Assembly: GCF_036906915.1 (NCBI RefSeq) | Contig: NZ_JBAKHX010000024.1 | Coordinates: 1-64,000, forward strand | DNA length: 64,000 nucleotides | Source of the DNA: Phytohabitans sp036906915 | GTDB taxonomy: Bacteria > Actinomycetota > Actinomycetes > Mycobacteriales > Micromonosporaceae | Direction of reading: 5' to 3' | In this document: one piece after another, positions 50,836-59,613 of the stretch | Numbering within the stretch: position 1 is the stretch's first letter | How the letters are laid out: each line of letters opens with the position of its first letter | Translations under genes and position numbers: made by a program | Notes under the pieces: model-generated | Seen by the model: the letters and a program-made list of their open reading frames with translations, nothing else | Told to the model about the DNA's origin: nothing | The model's database searches: none

Positions 50836-51393
50836 TTACATCCAGTCGGTGTGTCTGTGCCAGGAGAGCAGGGTGTCGACTACCTCGGGTGGGTCGTGGG
50901 GGGAGATGTCGGCGGTCGCGGTGTAGCGACCCTTGTAGAAGAGCAAGGGCTTCACCGTGCGGCACTCCCCCAGCGCCGTGACCTGGCCGACCACGATGTC
51001 GTGGTCGCCGCCCGGGTGTACGACCTCGATGCGGCAGTCGGCCCAGGTCAGTACCCCGCTGAGGATCGGGGCACCGGCCGGTGACGGGCTCCAGGCCACG
51101 CCGCGCCAACGGTCGGCGCCCGCGGTGCCGAAGCGCCGGGACAGCTCACGCTGGTCGTCGGCGAGCACGTTGACGCCGAAGTGCCCCGTCGAGCGGATGC
51201 GCCGCCAGGTGTCGGAGGTGTCGCGCGGGCAGAAGAGCACGAGCGGCGGGTCGAGCGACAGGGCGGCGAACGCCTGGCACGCGAACCCGACCGGCTCCCC
51301 GTTCGCCAGCCCGGTGATCACCGTGACACCCGTGCAGAAGTGCCCGAACACCCGGCGGAACCGGTCCGTATCCACAGTGGCCGGCGCGGTCAT
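50836..51393 (-). CDS. hsaB: Flavin reductase HsaB (partner of HsaA)
   Basis: A 185-residue flavin reductase with FGHFCTGVTVITG, GFACQAFAALSLDPPLVLFCP, RSTGHFGVNVLADDQ and the final PLLFYKGRYT. It supplies reduced flavin to HsaA. Size and position (last gene of hsaA-hsaD-hsaC-hsaB) agree with Rv3567c. Its stop is followed immediately by the third dispersed 3' element. Confidence 0.9.
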   Translation of the reverse strand: MTAPATVDTDRFRRVFGHFCTGVTVITGLANGEPVGFACQAFAALSLDPPLVLFCPRDTSDTWRRIRSTGHFGVNVLADDQRELSRRFGTAGADRWRGVAWSPSPAGAPILSGVLTWADCRIEVVHPGGDHDIVVGQVTALGECRTVKPLLFYKGRYTATADISPHDPPEVVDTLLSWHRHTDWM

Positions 51394-51411
51394 GCTAGCC
51401 CAGTCATCGGC

Positions 51412-52317
51412 TCAGTGTGCTGCCGCGCGGGTGAAACGGTGGCCCCAGACGCTGTGCGCGGTGGTCTGGCGGGCCACCCACGTCGCGTCGTCGACCGTCT
51501 GCCCGTCGGTGCCGTACTCGATGTCGAAGCCGCTCGGCGTGCGCAGGTAGAACGACACCATGAGATCGTTGGCGTGCCGCCCCAGCGACGAGATCAATGG
51601 CGCGCCCTGCTTGCGACAGCGGTCCATCGCGCGGCCGACGTCGTCGAGCGTCTCGACCTCGATCATCAGGTGGATGAGGCCGGACGGCGCCGGAATCGGC
51701 GCCACCGCCAGGCTGTGGTGCCGCGGGTTGCAGCCGAGGAATCGCATCCACAGTGGAGTGTCGATCGCGGGCAGGCCGAGCGTCTCGGGGATGAGCCGCA
51801 TCGAGTCGCGCAGCCGGAAGCCGAGCACCTCGGTGTAGAAACGCAGCGCGGCGGCGTCGTCGCTGGCCGGCAGCACCACGTGGCCCATGCCCTGGTTGCC
51901 GGTGACGAAGCGGGTGCCGTAGGGCGAGATCGCCGGCCGGGTGTCGAGTGCCGCGCCGCAGAAGAGTTCCAGCGTGTTGCCGAAGGGGTCGTCGATGCTC
52001 ACCATCTCGGCGACCCGGCGGTCGGCCAGCTCGGCCACACCGGCCGGCTTGACGGCGACGCCCGCCTCTTCCAGCGTGCGCACCGCGCGGGCCAGCGCGG
52101 GCGGGTCGGTCAGCTCCCAGCCGGTAGCTGTCAGCCGGTCGCGCTCCCCCGGGGTGACGACGAGCCGCGCGGGGAGGTCGTCCATCCGAAGGTACAGCGC
52201 GGACTGGTCCGGGCCGCGCCCCTCGACCATGCCGAGGACCTTGACCCCGAACTCCCGCCACGCCCCGATGTCGGTCGCCTCTATCCGCAGGTATCCCAGC
52301 GAACGGATGAGACTCAT
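51412..52317 (-). CDS. hsaC: 3,4-DHSA extradiol dioxygenase HsaC
   Basis: A 301-residue iron(II) ring-cleavage dioxygenase with two VOC-type modules. The iron ligands are His146 (GMGHVV), His216 (LIHLMIE) and Glu267 (GFDIEYG). HsaC splits the catecholic ring A of 3,4-DHSA at the meta position. It overlaps the end of hsaD by 4 nt and is followed by hsaB after 18 nt. Confidence 0.95.
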   Translation of the reverse strand: MSLIRSLGYLRIEATDIGAWREFGVKVLGMVEGRGPDQSALYLRMDDLPARLVVTPGERDRLTATGWELTDPPALARAVRTLEEAGVAVKPAGVAELADRRVAEMVSIDDPFGNTLELFCGAALDTRPAISPYGTRFVTGNQGMGHVVLPASDDAAALRFYTEVLGFRLRDSMRLIPETLGLPAIDTPLWMRFLGCNPRHHSLAVAPIPAPSGLIHLMIEVETLDDVGRAMDRCRKQGAPLISSLGRHANDLMVSFYLRTPSGFDIEYGTDGQTVDDATWVARQTTAHSVWGHRFTRAAAH

Positions 52318-53180
52318 TGGCCCTCCCCTTCCAGGAAGTCGATCGCCAGCCGGTTGAACTCGTCGAACCGCTCCAGCTGCGCCCAGTGGCCGCAGCCACC
52401 GAAGACGTGCAGCCGGGCGCGGCGGATCAGCTTGAGCGCCACGAGTGCGCCGTCGAGCGGGTTGACGCGGTCCTCACGCCCCCAGATCAGCAGCACCTCG
52501 TTGCGCAGCCGGTGTGCCTCGCGCCAGAGCAGCCCTTCCTCATAGCGCGCCGGGTCGGTGAACGACGCGCCCATCGCTTTCATCGCGCGCAGGGCCGCCG
52601 GGTCGGTCGCGGCCTGGAACCGCTCCTCCACCAGTTCGTCGGTGACGAGGCTGGGGTCGTGCACCAGCGTCCGCAGGAACGCCGCGAGCTTTTCGCGGGT
52701 GGGTCCGGGTGGTGCGGCGAACGCCATCAGCCGCTTGACGCCCTCGGTGGGGTCGGGCGCGAAGACATTCAGGCTGAGGCCGCCGGGCCCCATCAGCACG
52801 AGACGGCCGGCCCGTTTCGGGTGCCGGAGGGCGAAGCGGACGGCGGTGCCGCCACCGAGCGAGTTGCCGATGAGGTGTACGCGCTCGAGGCCCAGCTCGT
52901 CCAGGAGGCCGGCGAGCGCGTCGGCGGCGTGGGTGAAGTAGTGGTCGGTGATGGTGCCGGCCTCGGACCGGCCGTAGCCCGGCTGGTCGACGGCGAGGGT
53001 GTGGAACTGGCGTGCGAACACCGGCACGTTGCGCCCAAAGTTGCTCCACGCCGACGCGCCCGGCCCGCCGCCGTGCAGCAGCACCACGGTAGCCGCGCCG
53101 GTGGGGCCGGCCTCGTGGTAGTGCACACCGGCCGACGTGCGCCGGCTCGTCGTGTCGAAGTCCACAGTAGACGTACTCAC
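52314..53180 (-). CDS. hsaD: 4,9-DSHA C-C hydrolase HsaD
   Basis: A 288-residue meta-cleavage-product hydrolase with VVLLHGGGPGASAW (oxyanion hole), nucleophile Ser107 (IGNSLGGG), Asp237 (WGREDRVNP) and His265 (GCGHWAQ). HsaD cuts the ring-opened 4,9-DSHA into the HIP precursor and a hydroxydienoate. GTG 53180 is 3 nt after the hsaA stop. Confidence 0.95.
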   Translation of the reverse strand: MSTSTVDFDTTSRRTSAGVHYHEAGPTGAATVVLLHGGGPGASAWSNFGRNVPVFARQFHTLAVDQPGYGRSEAGTITDHYFTHAADALAGLLDELGLERVHLIGNSLGGGTAVRFALRHPKRAGRLVLMGPGGLSLNVFAPDPTEGVKRLMAFAAPPGPTREKLAAFLRTLVHDPSLVTDELVEERFQAATDPAALRAMKAMGASFTDPARYEEGLLWREAHRLRNEVLLIWGREDRVNPLDGALVALKLIRRARLHVFGGCGHWAQLERFDEFNRLAIDFLEGEGQ

Positions 53181-53183
53181 GGC

Positions 53184-54338
53184 TCACACCATCGCGTCGG
53201 TGATCTGGAGGCCGAACTCGCCCCGCCCGAACATCGACAGCGCGCGCTCCGGGTCGTTGATGGCGTGTACCCGGCCGGCGTGCGCGTCGCGCCAGAACCG
53301 CTGGATGGGAGTGCCCATCGCGAGCGCGCGCCCTCCTGAGTTTTCGAACAGGCGGTCAACGGCGCGGATCGCCTGTGCGGTGCCGCGCACCTGGTCTCGC
53401 CGTACCCGAAGGCGAAGCCGCATGGGCAGCTTCTCCCCGGCGGTGGCGAGCGCCATCAACTCGCGCATGTTGTTTTCGAGTGCCAGCCAGGCGTTGTCGA
53501 GGTCGCCCGCGGCCTCGGCCACCCGAACCTGAGCGTGCGGGTCCTCCGCGGCCCGGACCCCGACGTAGGACGCGCGGACCCGCTCGCGCAGGTAGTCGAC
53601 GTGCGCGTCGTAGGCGCCGGTGGCCATGCCGATGATGGGCGTGGTGATGGCGTACGAGAAGATCGAGCCGTACGGGATGCGGTACAGCGGCGCGGGATTC
53701 AGCTCCTGGCCGGGGCACCTGCAACGGGCGGTGTCGCTGAAACTGAGCGACCGGTAAGCCGGCACGAACGCGTCTTCGACGACGATGTCGTTGCTGCCGG
53801 TGCCGCGCAGGCCGACCGTGTTCCACACGTCGTCGATGGTGTAGTCACCGCGGGGCACGAGGAACGTGCGGAAGTCCGCCGGGTCGCCGGGCGCGATGCC
53901 GCCGAGCAGCACCCACGTGGCGTGGTCGCAGCCGGACGAGAAGCTCCATCGCCCGCTGAGCCGGTAGCCGCCGTCGACGACGGTGACCTTGCCGGTGGGC
54001 GCGTACGACGACGACATCCGGGTGCCGGGATCGTCGCCCCAGACGTCCTGCTGCGCCTGGTCGGGAAAGAGTCCGAGCTGCCAGTTGTGTACGCCGATCA
54101 CCGAGCCGACCCAGCCGGTGGAGCCGCAGGCGCTGCCCAGCAGCCGCACCGCCGTGAGGAACGTGAGCGGGTCGGCCTCGAAGCCACCCCACCGGGCGGG
54201 CTGTAGCAGGCGGAAGAACCCGATCTCCGCCAGGGACTTGACGGTTTCGGCGGGCAGCGCCCGGCGGTCTTCGGCTTCCTGCGCGCGTTCGCGCAGCGCG
54301 GGAAGGAGGTCTCTCACCCCATCGAGGACTTCGATCAT
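53184..54338 (-). CDS. hsaA: 3-HSA hydroxylase oxygenase component HsaA
   Basis: A 384-residue flavin-dependent monooxygenase of the acyl-CoA-dehydrogenase fold: GFFRLLQPARWGGFEADP, SGRWSFSSGCDHATWVLLGG and VGLRGTGSNDIVVEDAFVP. With HsaB it hydroxylates the phenolic ring of 3-HSA. I chose ATG 54338 (MIEVLDGV), preceded by AAGGGGG at good spacing. A longer reading from 54389 runs out of the KstR box and is unlikely. It heads the hsaADCB operon, divergent from kshA. Confidence 0.93.
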   Translation of the reverse strand: MIEVLDGVRDLLPALRERAQEAEDRRALPAETVKSLAEIGFFRLLQPARWGGFEADPLTFLTAVRLLGSACGSTGWVGSVIGVHNWQLGLFPDQAQQDVWGDDPGTRMSSSYAPTGKVTVVDGGYRLSGRWSFSSGCDHATWVLLGGIAPGDPADFRTFLVPRGDYTIDDVWNTVGLRGTGSNDIVVEDAFVPAYRSLSFSDTARCRCPGQELNPAPLYRIPYGSIFSYAITTPIIGMATGAYDAHVDYLRERVRASYVGVRAAEDPHAQVRVAEAAGDLDNAWLALENNMRELMALATAGEKLPMRLRLRVRRDQVRGTAQAIRAVDRLFENSGGRALAMGTPIQRFWRDAHAGRVHAINDPERALSMFGRGEFGLQITDAMV

Positions 54339-54381
54339 GTTCTGCCCCCTTGCTGGCCGGCTGGATCGCCAGCCACTATAG

Positions 54382-54395
54382 TAGAACACGTTCTA
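54382..54395. promoter_or_regulatory. KstR operator before hsaA
   Basis: TAGAACACGTTCTA, a perfect KstR palindrome, 43 nt upstream of the hsaA start, in the hsaA/kshA divergent region. Confidence 0.88.
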
Positions 54396-54437
54396 GATTT
54401 GTCTGGCCACCGCGTACGAGCGAAGTTTAGCGCACTG

Positions 54438-54451
54438 TATAACGTGTTTCA
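54438..54451. promoter_or_regulatory. KstR operator before kshA
   Basis: TATAACGTGTTTCA matches all eight conserved KstR positions, 29 nt upstream of the kshA ATG. Together with 54382 it gives each divergent operon its own operator. Confidence 0.82.
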
Positions 54452-54480
54452 GATCGATGAACGGGCATGTGGAGGGGCTG

Positions 54481-55620
54481 ATGAACGACGGGGACGCCGT
54501 ACGGTCCATCGATGCCGGCGAGCCGCCCACGCGGTTCGCCCGGGGTTGGCACTGCCTCGGGCTCGCCGACACCTTCCGCGACGGTGCCCCGCACGCCATC
54601 GAGGCGTTCGGCACCAAGCTGGTCGTGTTCGCCGACTCCGCGGGCAAGCTGCACGTGCTCGACGCGTACTGCCGGCACATGGGCGGCGACCTCACCATGG
54701 GCACCGTGAAGGGTGACGCGGTCGCGTGCCCCTTCCACGACTGGCGGTGGGGCGGCGACGGCAGGTGCGCCGGCGTGCCGTACGCGCACCGCGTGCCGCC
54801 ACGCGCCCGTACCCGGTCCTGGCCGACGCTGGAGGAGAACCGCCAGCTCTTCGTCTGGAACGACCCGCAGGGCGCCAAGCCGCCCGAGGACGTCACGATC
54901 CCCCGGATCGAGGGCGCGTTCTCCGACGAGTGGAGCCAGTGGACGTGGGACTCGGTGCGCATCGAGGGCGCGAACTGCCGCGAGGTCATCGACAACGTCG
55001 TCGACATGGCGCACTTCTTCTACATCCACTTCGCCTTCCCGACGTACTTCAAGAACGTCATGGAGGGGCACGTGGCAGCGCAGTACCTGGAGACGCGCGG
55101 CCGTCCCGACGTGACGAACGGTTCCAACTACGCCGGCGACTCCGAGACCACGCTGCGCTCGGAGGCCGCGTACTACGGGCCCTCGTACATGATCGACAAG
55201 CTCTTCCACAACTACCACGGCATCGTCGTGGAGTCGATCCTCATCAACTGCCACTACCCCGTCACGCCGACGTCGTTCGTGCTCCAGTGGGGCGTCATCG
55301 TCAAGCGGCTGCCCGGCCTCACCACCGTCCAGGCGGAGAAGGTCGCCGGAAAGTTCGCCAAGAGCGTTGGCGTCGGCTTCCTGCAGGACGTGGAGATCTG
55401 GAAGCACAAGAGCCGCATCGACAACCCGCTGCTCTGCGCCGAAGACGGGCCGGTGTACCAACTCCGGCGCTGGTACGAACAGTTCTATGTGGACGTCGAG
55501 GACGTGACCGACGACATGGTCGCCCGGTACGAGTTCGAAGTGGACACGACGCGGGCGATACAGGCGTGGGAGGTCGAGGTGGCGGACAACCTCGCACGGC
55601 GCGCGGCGGCCGAGACGTGA
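54481..55620 (+). CDS. kshA: 3-ketosteroid 9-alpha-hydroxylase, oxygenase component KshA
   Basis: A 379-residue Rieske oxygenase. The [2Fe-2S] ligands are in YCRHMGGDL and CPFHDWRW, and the mononuclear iron His pair is in NVVDMAHFFYIH. The start GWHCLGLADTF is as in KshA. With KshB it hydroxylates C9, which together with KstD breaks ring B. I chose ATG 54481, preceded by GGAGGGG at 6 nt; ATG 54457 has no ribosome site. Its stop overlaps the next gene (GTGA). Confidence 0.95.
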   Translation: MNDGDAVRSIDAGEPPTRFARGWHCLGLADTFRDGAPHAIEAFGTKLVVFADSAGKLHVLDAYCRHMGGDLTMGTVKGDAVACPFHDWRWGGDGRCAGVPYAHRVPPRARTRSWPTLEENRQLFVWNDPQGAKPPEDVTIPRIEGAFSDEWSQWTWDSVRIEGANCREVIDNVVDMAHFFYIHFAFPTYFKNVMEGHVAAQYLETRGRPDVTNGSNYAGDSETTLRSEAAYYGPSYMIDKLFHNYHGIVVESILINCHYPVTPTSFVLQWGVIVKRLPGLTTVQAEKVAGKFAKSVGVGFLQDVEIWKHKSRIDNPLLCAEDGPVYQLRRWYEQFYVDVEDVTDDMVARYEFEVDTTRAIQAWEVEVADNLARRAAAET

Positions 55621-55856
55621 CCGCCGACTTCTATCTCGAAGGCGGGCTGGCGCCGCTGGCGTGCGAGCACTGTGGCGCGCGCGTGCGGGTGAAGAAGGCC
55701 AGCGCCATGCAGACCAGCGTGCAGTGGACGCGGGCGGCCGTTTCGGAATGCGCGGAGTTCACCGGTGGACAGCCCAACGCTCTCGTCGCCACCTGCGTCA
55801 AGCTCCGCGACAGCATCGAGCGCGCGGCCCGCTGCGGCGAGCTGAGGGCAGGATGA
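55617..55856 (+). CDS. Small five-cysteine protein embedded between kshA and kshB
   Basis: A 79-residue protein, GTG 55617 to TGA 55856, coupled to kshA by GTGA and to kshB by ATGA. Cysteines are at 16, 19, 45, 60 and 73, with C16-x2-C19 in LACEHCGARVRVKKAS, like a zinc knuckle or iron site. The middle (MQTSVQWTRAAVSECAEF) is polar and there is no membrane segment. Mycobacterial and rhodococcal ksh genes do not have such a partner as far as I know. It may help electron transfer or assembly of the Rieske/ferredoxin centres; the function is unknown. Confidence 0.75.
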   Translation: MTADFYLEGGLAPLACEHCGARVRVKKASAMQTSVQWTRAAVSECAEFTGGQPNALVATCVKLRDSIERAARCGELRAG

Positions 55857-56914
55857 TCCGGTACCGCCGGCTGCCGGTCGCCGACATCGTCGAGGAGACG
55901 CCCGACGCCTGCTCGCTCGTGCTGGCCGTGCCACCGGAGCTGGCCGCCGAGTTCGCGTACCGGCCGGGGCAGTACCTGACGATCCGGGTGCCCGGCGCGG
56001 CCGGAGGGGCCGTGGCGCGCTGCTACTCTCTGTCCAGCTCCCCGCACACCGACGACCACCTGAAGATCACGGTCAAGCGGGTGCCGGACGGGCGCGCCTC
56101 CAACTGGATCTGCGACCACGTGCGGGCCGGCGCGGTGCTGGAGCTGCTGCCGCCGTCCGGCGCGTTCACGCCCGGCTCGCTCGACGGCGACCTGCTGCTG
56201 CTCGCGGGTGGCAGCGGCATCACCCCGGTCATGTCGATCATCAAGTCGGCACTGGCTCTCGGATCAGGCCACCTCACTCTGGTGTACGCCAACCGCGATC
56301 CCGCTTCCGTCATCTTCGCGGCCGAGCTGCGGGCGTTGGAGGAGCGGCACCCTTCGCGGCTGCGGGTGGCGCACTGGTTCGACAACGCCCAAGGGCCGCC
56401 CGACGCGGGGAAGCTCGCGCCGCTGCTGGCTTCCTACGCGGACCGGGACGCGTACGTGTGCGGGCCCGAGCCGTTCGTAGCGGTGGCCCGCAAGGCACTG
56501 GGCCAGCTCGGCGTCCCCGAGACCCGCGTCCACATCGAACGCTTCCACTCCGCGCTGACCCCGGCGACCGCCGAGGCGGACGACCCGGCACCGGAGGCGT
56601 CCGACGCGGGCGAGGCCGTGCCCGCCTTGAACGGTGCCGCCGCCGCGACCGCGGAGGTGCACCTCGACGGGCAGGTCCACCGGTTGCCGTGGGCGGCCAA
56701 CACGCGACTGCTCGACCTGCTCATCTCGGCCGGGCTCAACCCGCCCTACTCGTGCCGGCAGGGCACGTGCGGCGCCTGCGCGTGCCGGGTGCTGGAGGGG
56801 GAGGTCGAGCTGGTGCACAACGAGATCCTGGAAGACGAGGACTTCGCCGAGGGGTACACGCTCGCCTGCCAGGCGATACCGCGGACCGCGACCGTCCGTG
56901 TCACCTACTCCTGA
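55853..56914 (+). CDS. kshB: 3-ketosteroid 9-alpha-hydroxylase reductase KshB
   Basis: A 353-residue reductase: FAD site RCYSLSSSP, NAD site LLLAGGSGITPVMS, and a C-terminal plant-type [2Fe-2S] ferredoxin with Cys301, 306, 309 and 339 (C-x4-C-x2-C-x29-C, starting CRQGTCGAC). An acidic linker (about 235-265, EADDPAPEASDAGEA) joins the two parts. It passes electrons from NADH to KshA. The start ATG overlaps the small Cys-protein stop. Its 3' end overlaps convergent hsaF by 10 nt. Confidence 0.95.
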   Translation: MIRYRRLPVADIVEETPDACSLVLAVPPELAAEFAYRPGQYLTIRVPGAAGGAVARCYSLSSSPHTDDHLKITVKRVPDGRASNWICDHVRAGAVLELLPPSGAFTPGSLDGDLLLLAGGSGITPVMSIIKSALALGSGHLTLVYANRDPASVIFAAELRALEERHPSRLRVAHWFDNAQGPPDAGKLAPLLASYADRDAYVCGPEPFVAVARKALGQLGVPETRVHIERFHSALTPATAEADDPAPEASDAGEAVPALNGAAAATAEVHLDGQVHRLPWAANTRLLDLLISAGLNPPYSCRQGTCGACACRVLEGEVELVHNEILEDEDFAEGYTLACQAIPRTATVRVTYS

Positions 56915-57945
56915 CCCTTGCGGGACGACAGGGTCAGCGCGATGTCGATGAGCTGGTCCTCCTGGCCGCCCACCAGGCGGCGCGCGCCGGCCTCCACCAG
57001 GATCTCGGCGCCGGAGACGCCGTAGCGTTCGGCCAACGTGTACGCGTGCTTGAGGAAGCTGGAATACACGCCCGCGTATCCCATCACCAGTGCCATGCGG
57101 TCGAGCCGGCACTCCTCGGGCATCGCGGGCCGCACCACGTCCTCCGCCGCGTCGACGATGGCGAAGAAGTCGACGCCGGTGGTGATGCCCAGCTTGTCGC
57201 ACACCCCGACGAACGCCTCGACCGGCGTGTTGCCTGCGCCCGCGCCGAACCGGCGGGTGCTGCCGTCGATCTGGGTGGCGCCGGCGCGGGCGGCCAGCAC
57301 CGAGTTAGCCACGCCGAGGCCGAGGTTTTCGTGGCCGTGGAAGCCGACCTGCGCGTCGTCGCCGAGCTCGGCGACGAGGGCGGCGACCCGGTCGCTGACC
57401 TGGTCGAGCACGAGCGCGCCGGCGGAGTCGACGACATACACGCACTGGCAGCCGGCGTCGGCCATGACGCGGGCTTGCTTGGCGAGGTCTTCGGGTGGCA
57501 GCGAGTGCGCCATCATCAGGAACCCGACGGTCGAAAGGCCTCGCTCGCGGGCGAGGCCGAAGTGCTGCGCGGCGATGTCGGCTTCGGTGCAGTGGGTGGC
57601 TATCCGGCAGACGGTGGCGCCGTTGCCGGCGGACGCGAGGATGTCGTCCTTGACGCCGACGCCGGGCAGCATGAGAAACGCGATCTTGGCGTGTCGCGCG
57701 GTCTCCACGGCTACCGAGATCAGCTCCTGCTCCGGGGTGCGGCTGAATCCGTACGTGAACGAGGAGCCGCCGAGCCCGTCGCCGTGGGTCACCTCGATGA
57801 CCGGTACTCCGGCGGCGTCGAGGGCGCCGACGACGGCGGCCACCTCCGCGGCGGTGAACTGGTGCCGCTTGGCGTGCGAGCCGTCGCGCAGGGACGAGTC
57901 GGTGATGCGCAGGTCAAGGACGTCGGAGAAGCGGCGCGGCAGCAT
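56905..57945 (-). CDS. hsaF: 4-hydroxy-2-oxovalerate (oxohexanoate) aldolase HsaF
   Basis: A 346-residue class II pyruvate aldolase: ITDSSLRDGSHAKRHQF (metal/catalytic segment), VGFHGHENLGLGVANS (metal-binding His) and RFGAGAGNTPVEAFVGV. It splits 4-hydroxy-2-oxohexanoate into pyruvate and propanal, passed to HsaG through a channel. ATG 57945 lies inside the end of hsaG (32-nt overlap), ensuring coupled synthesis of the two partners. Confidence 0.93.
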   Translation of the reverse strand: MLPRRFSDVLDLRITDSSLRDGSHAKRHQFTAAEVAAVVGALDAAGVPVIEVTHGDGLGGSSFTYGFSRTPEQELISVAVETARHAKIAFLMLPGVGVKDDILASAGNGATVCRIATHCTEADIAAQHFGLARERGLSTVGFLMMAHSLPPEDLAKQARVMADAGCQCVYVVDSAGALVLDQVSDRVAALVAELGDDAQVGFHGHENLGLGVANSVLAARAGATQIDGSTRRFGAGAGNTPVEAFVGVCDKLGITTGVDFFAIVDAAEDVVRPAMPEECRLDRMALVMGYAGVYSSFLKHAYTLAERYGVSGAEILVEAGARRLVGGQEDQLIDIALTLSSRKGQE

Positions 57946-58828
57946 GAGACTCCTTGGCGGATCGGGCCAGTTCCTCGCCGACCCGGGTGGCGGCGGCGGT
58001 CATGATGTCGAGGTTTCCGGCGTACGCGGGCAGGAAGTCCCCCGCACCGGCGATCTCGACGAAGATGGCGACCCTCGTGTGTGAGCCGCTCGGGTCGAAC
58101 TGCGGCTCGTTCAGCAGCCGGTACCCGGGCACGTAGCGGGCCACGTCGGCGGCCATCGCCGCGATCGAAGCGGCCACCGCGTCGGTGTCGGCTTCCGGGT
58201 CGATGGCGCAGAAGATGGTGTCGCGCATGACCATGGGCGGGTCGGCGGGGTTGAGCACGATGATGGCCTTGCCGCGCGCGGCGCCGCCGACCACCTCCAG
58301 CCCGCGACTGGTGGTGCGGGTGAATTCGTCGATATTGGCACGGGTGCCCGGGCCAGCCGACCTCGACGCGACGGTGGCCACGATTTCGGCGTAGCTGACC
58401 GGCGTGACCCGCGAAACCGCGTACACCATGGGGATGGTGGCCTGGCCGCCGCAGGTGATGAGGTTGAGGTTGGGCGCGTCGAGGTGGGCGTCGAGGTTGA
58501 CGTGCGGCACCACGTACGGGCCGACGGCCGCCGGGGTCAGGTCGATCGCCCGGATGCCGGCCGCCGCGTACCGGGGTGCGTTGGCACTGTGGACCGCGGC
58601 GGACGTGGCCTCGAAGACCAGATCGGGCAGCGGATCCTGAGCCAGCAGCCAGTCGACGCCGTCCACCGTAGTCGACAGGCCCAGCTCGGCGGCCCGGCGC
58701 AGCCCTGGGCTCGCCGGGTCGATGCCGACCATCCAGTGCGGCTCCACCAGGTCGGAGCGGAGCAGTTTGAAGAGCAGGTCGGTGCCGATGTTGCCCGACC
58801 CGACGATGGCGGCGGTCGCCTTTGGCAC
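57914..58828 (-). CDS. hsaG: Acylating propanal/acetaldehyde dehydrogenase HsaG
   Basis: A 304-residue CoA-acylating aldehyde dehydrogenase: AAIVGSGNIGTDLLFKLL binds NAD, nucleophile Cys126 is in LITCGGQATIP. It turns the aldehyde from HsaF into propionyl-CoA. GTG 58828 is 2 nt after the hsaE stop. Confidence 0.93.
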   Translation of the reverse strand: MPKATAAIVGSGNIGTDLLFKLLRSDLVEPHWMVGIDPASPGLRRAAELGLSTTVDGVDWLLAQDPLPDLVFEATSAAVHSANAPRYAAAGIRAIDLTPAAVGPYVVPHVNLDAHLDAPNLNLITCGGQATIPMVYAVSRVTPVSYAEIVATVASRSAGPGTRANIDEFTRTTSRGLEVVGGAARGKAIIVLNPADPPMVMRDTIFCAIDPEADTDAVAASIAAMAADVARYVPGYRLLNEPQFDPSGSHTRVAIFVEIAGAGDFLPAYAGNLDIMTAAATRVGEELARSAKESHAAAPLLRRP

Positions 58829-58830
58829 GG

Positions 58831-59613
58831 TTACCCTCCCACGAACGACAACGAGACGTCACCCAGGCCCGTGAACGACGCGCGGAACTCGTCGCCCGGG
58901 CGGGTATCGACCGCGCGGGCGCACGCCCCTGGCAGGATCAGGTGGCCGGCCCGCAGCCGTACGCCGAAACGAGCCACGGTGCGCGCGAGCCAGGCCACGG
59001 CGGTCACCGGGTTGCCCAGTACCGCGTCGGAGCGGCCCTGCGCGACGACCTCGGTGCCCCGGTACAGCACGGCGTCGATGAAGCGGACGTCCACATCGGA
59101 CGGTGGCACTCGGGCGGCGCCGACCACGAACCCCGCCGACGACGCGTTGTCGGCGATGGTGTCAGCCAGGCTGATCCGCCAGTCGAGGATGCGGCTGTCG
59201 ATCAGCTCGATCGACGGGGCGTACGCCTCGGTGGCGGCGACCACGTCGGCTTCGGTGCAGTCTTCGCCCGGCAGGTCGGCGCCCAGCAGGAACGCCACCT
59301 CGATCTCCACGCGGGGGTAGCAGTACCGGGTCACGTCGACCGGGATGGTCTCCGACAGCCGCATGTCGGCGAGCAGGTGGCCGTAGTCGGGCTCGTCGAC
59401 GCCCATCATCTGCTGCATCGCGCGCGACGAGAGCCCCACCTTGTGGCCCACCACGGCCGCGGTGCGCCGCCGGATGTTGTGGAGCTGGATCTCGTACGCG
59501 TCGGCGGCGGCGAGCTCGGGGTGCGACTCGACGAGCGGCGGGATCGGCGCCCGGTCGCGCTCGGCGACGAGGAGCCGGTCGGCGAGTGTGGACAGTTCTA
59601 GCTCGGTCAGCAC
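58831..59613 (-). CDS. hsaE: 2-hydroxyhexa-2,4-dienoate hydratase HsaE
   Basis: A 260-residue hydratase of the 2-keto-4-pentenoate type: VVGHKVGLSSRAMQQMMGV, YPRVEIEVAFLLGADLPG and LGNPVTAVAWLARTVARFG. It hydrates the dienoate from HsaD to 4-hydroxy-2-oxohexanoate. It overlaps the end of the flavoprotein gene upstream by 7 nt and starts with GTG. Confidence 0.92.
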   Translation of the reverse strand: MLTELELSTLADRLLVAERDRAPIPPLVESHPELAAADAYEIQLHNIRRRTAAVVGHKVGLSSRAMQQMMGVDEPDYGHLLADMRLSETIPVDVTRYCYPRVEIEVAFLLGADLPGEDCTEADVVAATEAYAPSIELIDSRILDWRISLADTIADNASSAGFVVGAARVPPSDVDVRFIDAVLYRGTEVVAQGRSDAVLGNPVTAVAWLARTVARFGVRLRAGHLILPGACARAVDTRPGDEFRASFTGLGDVSLSFVGG

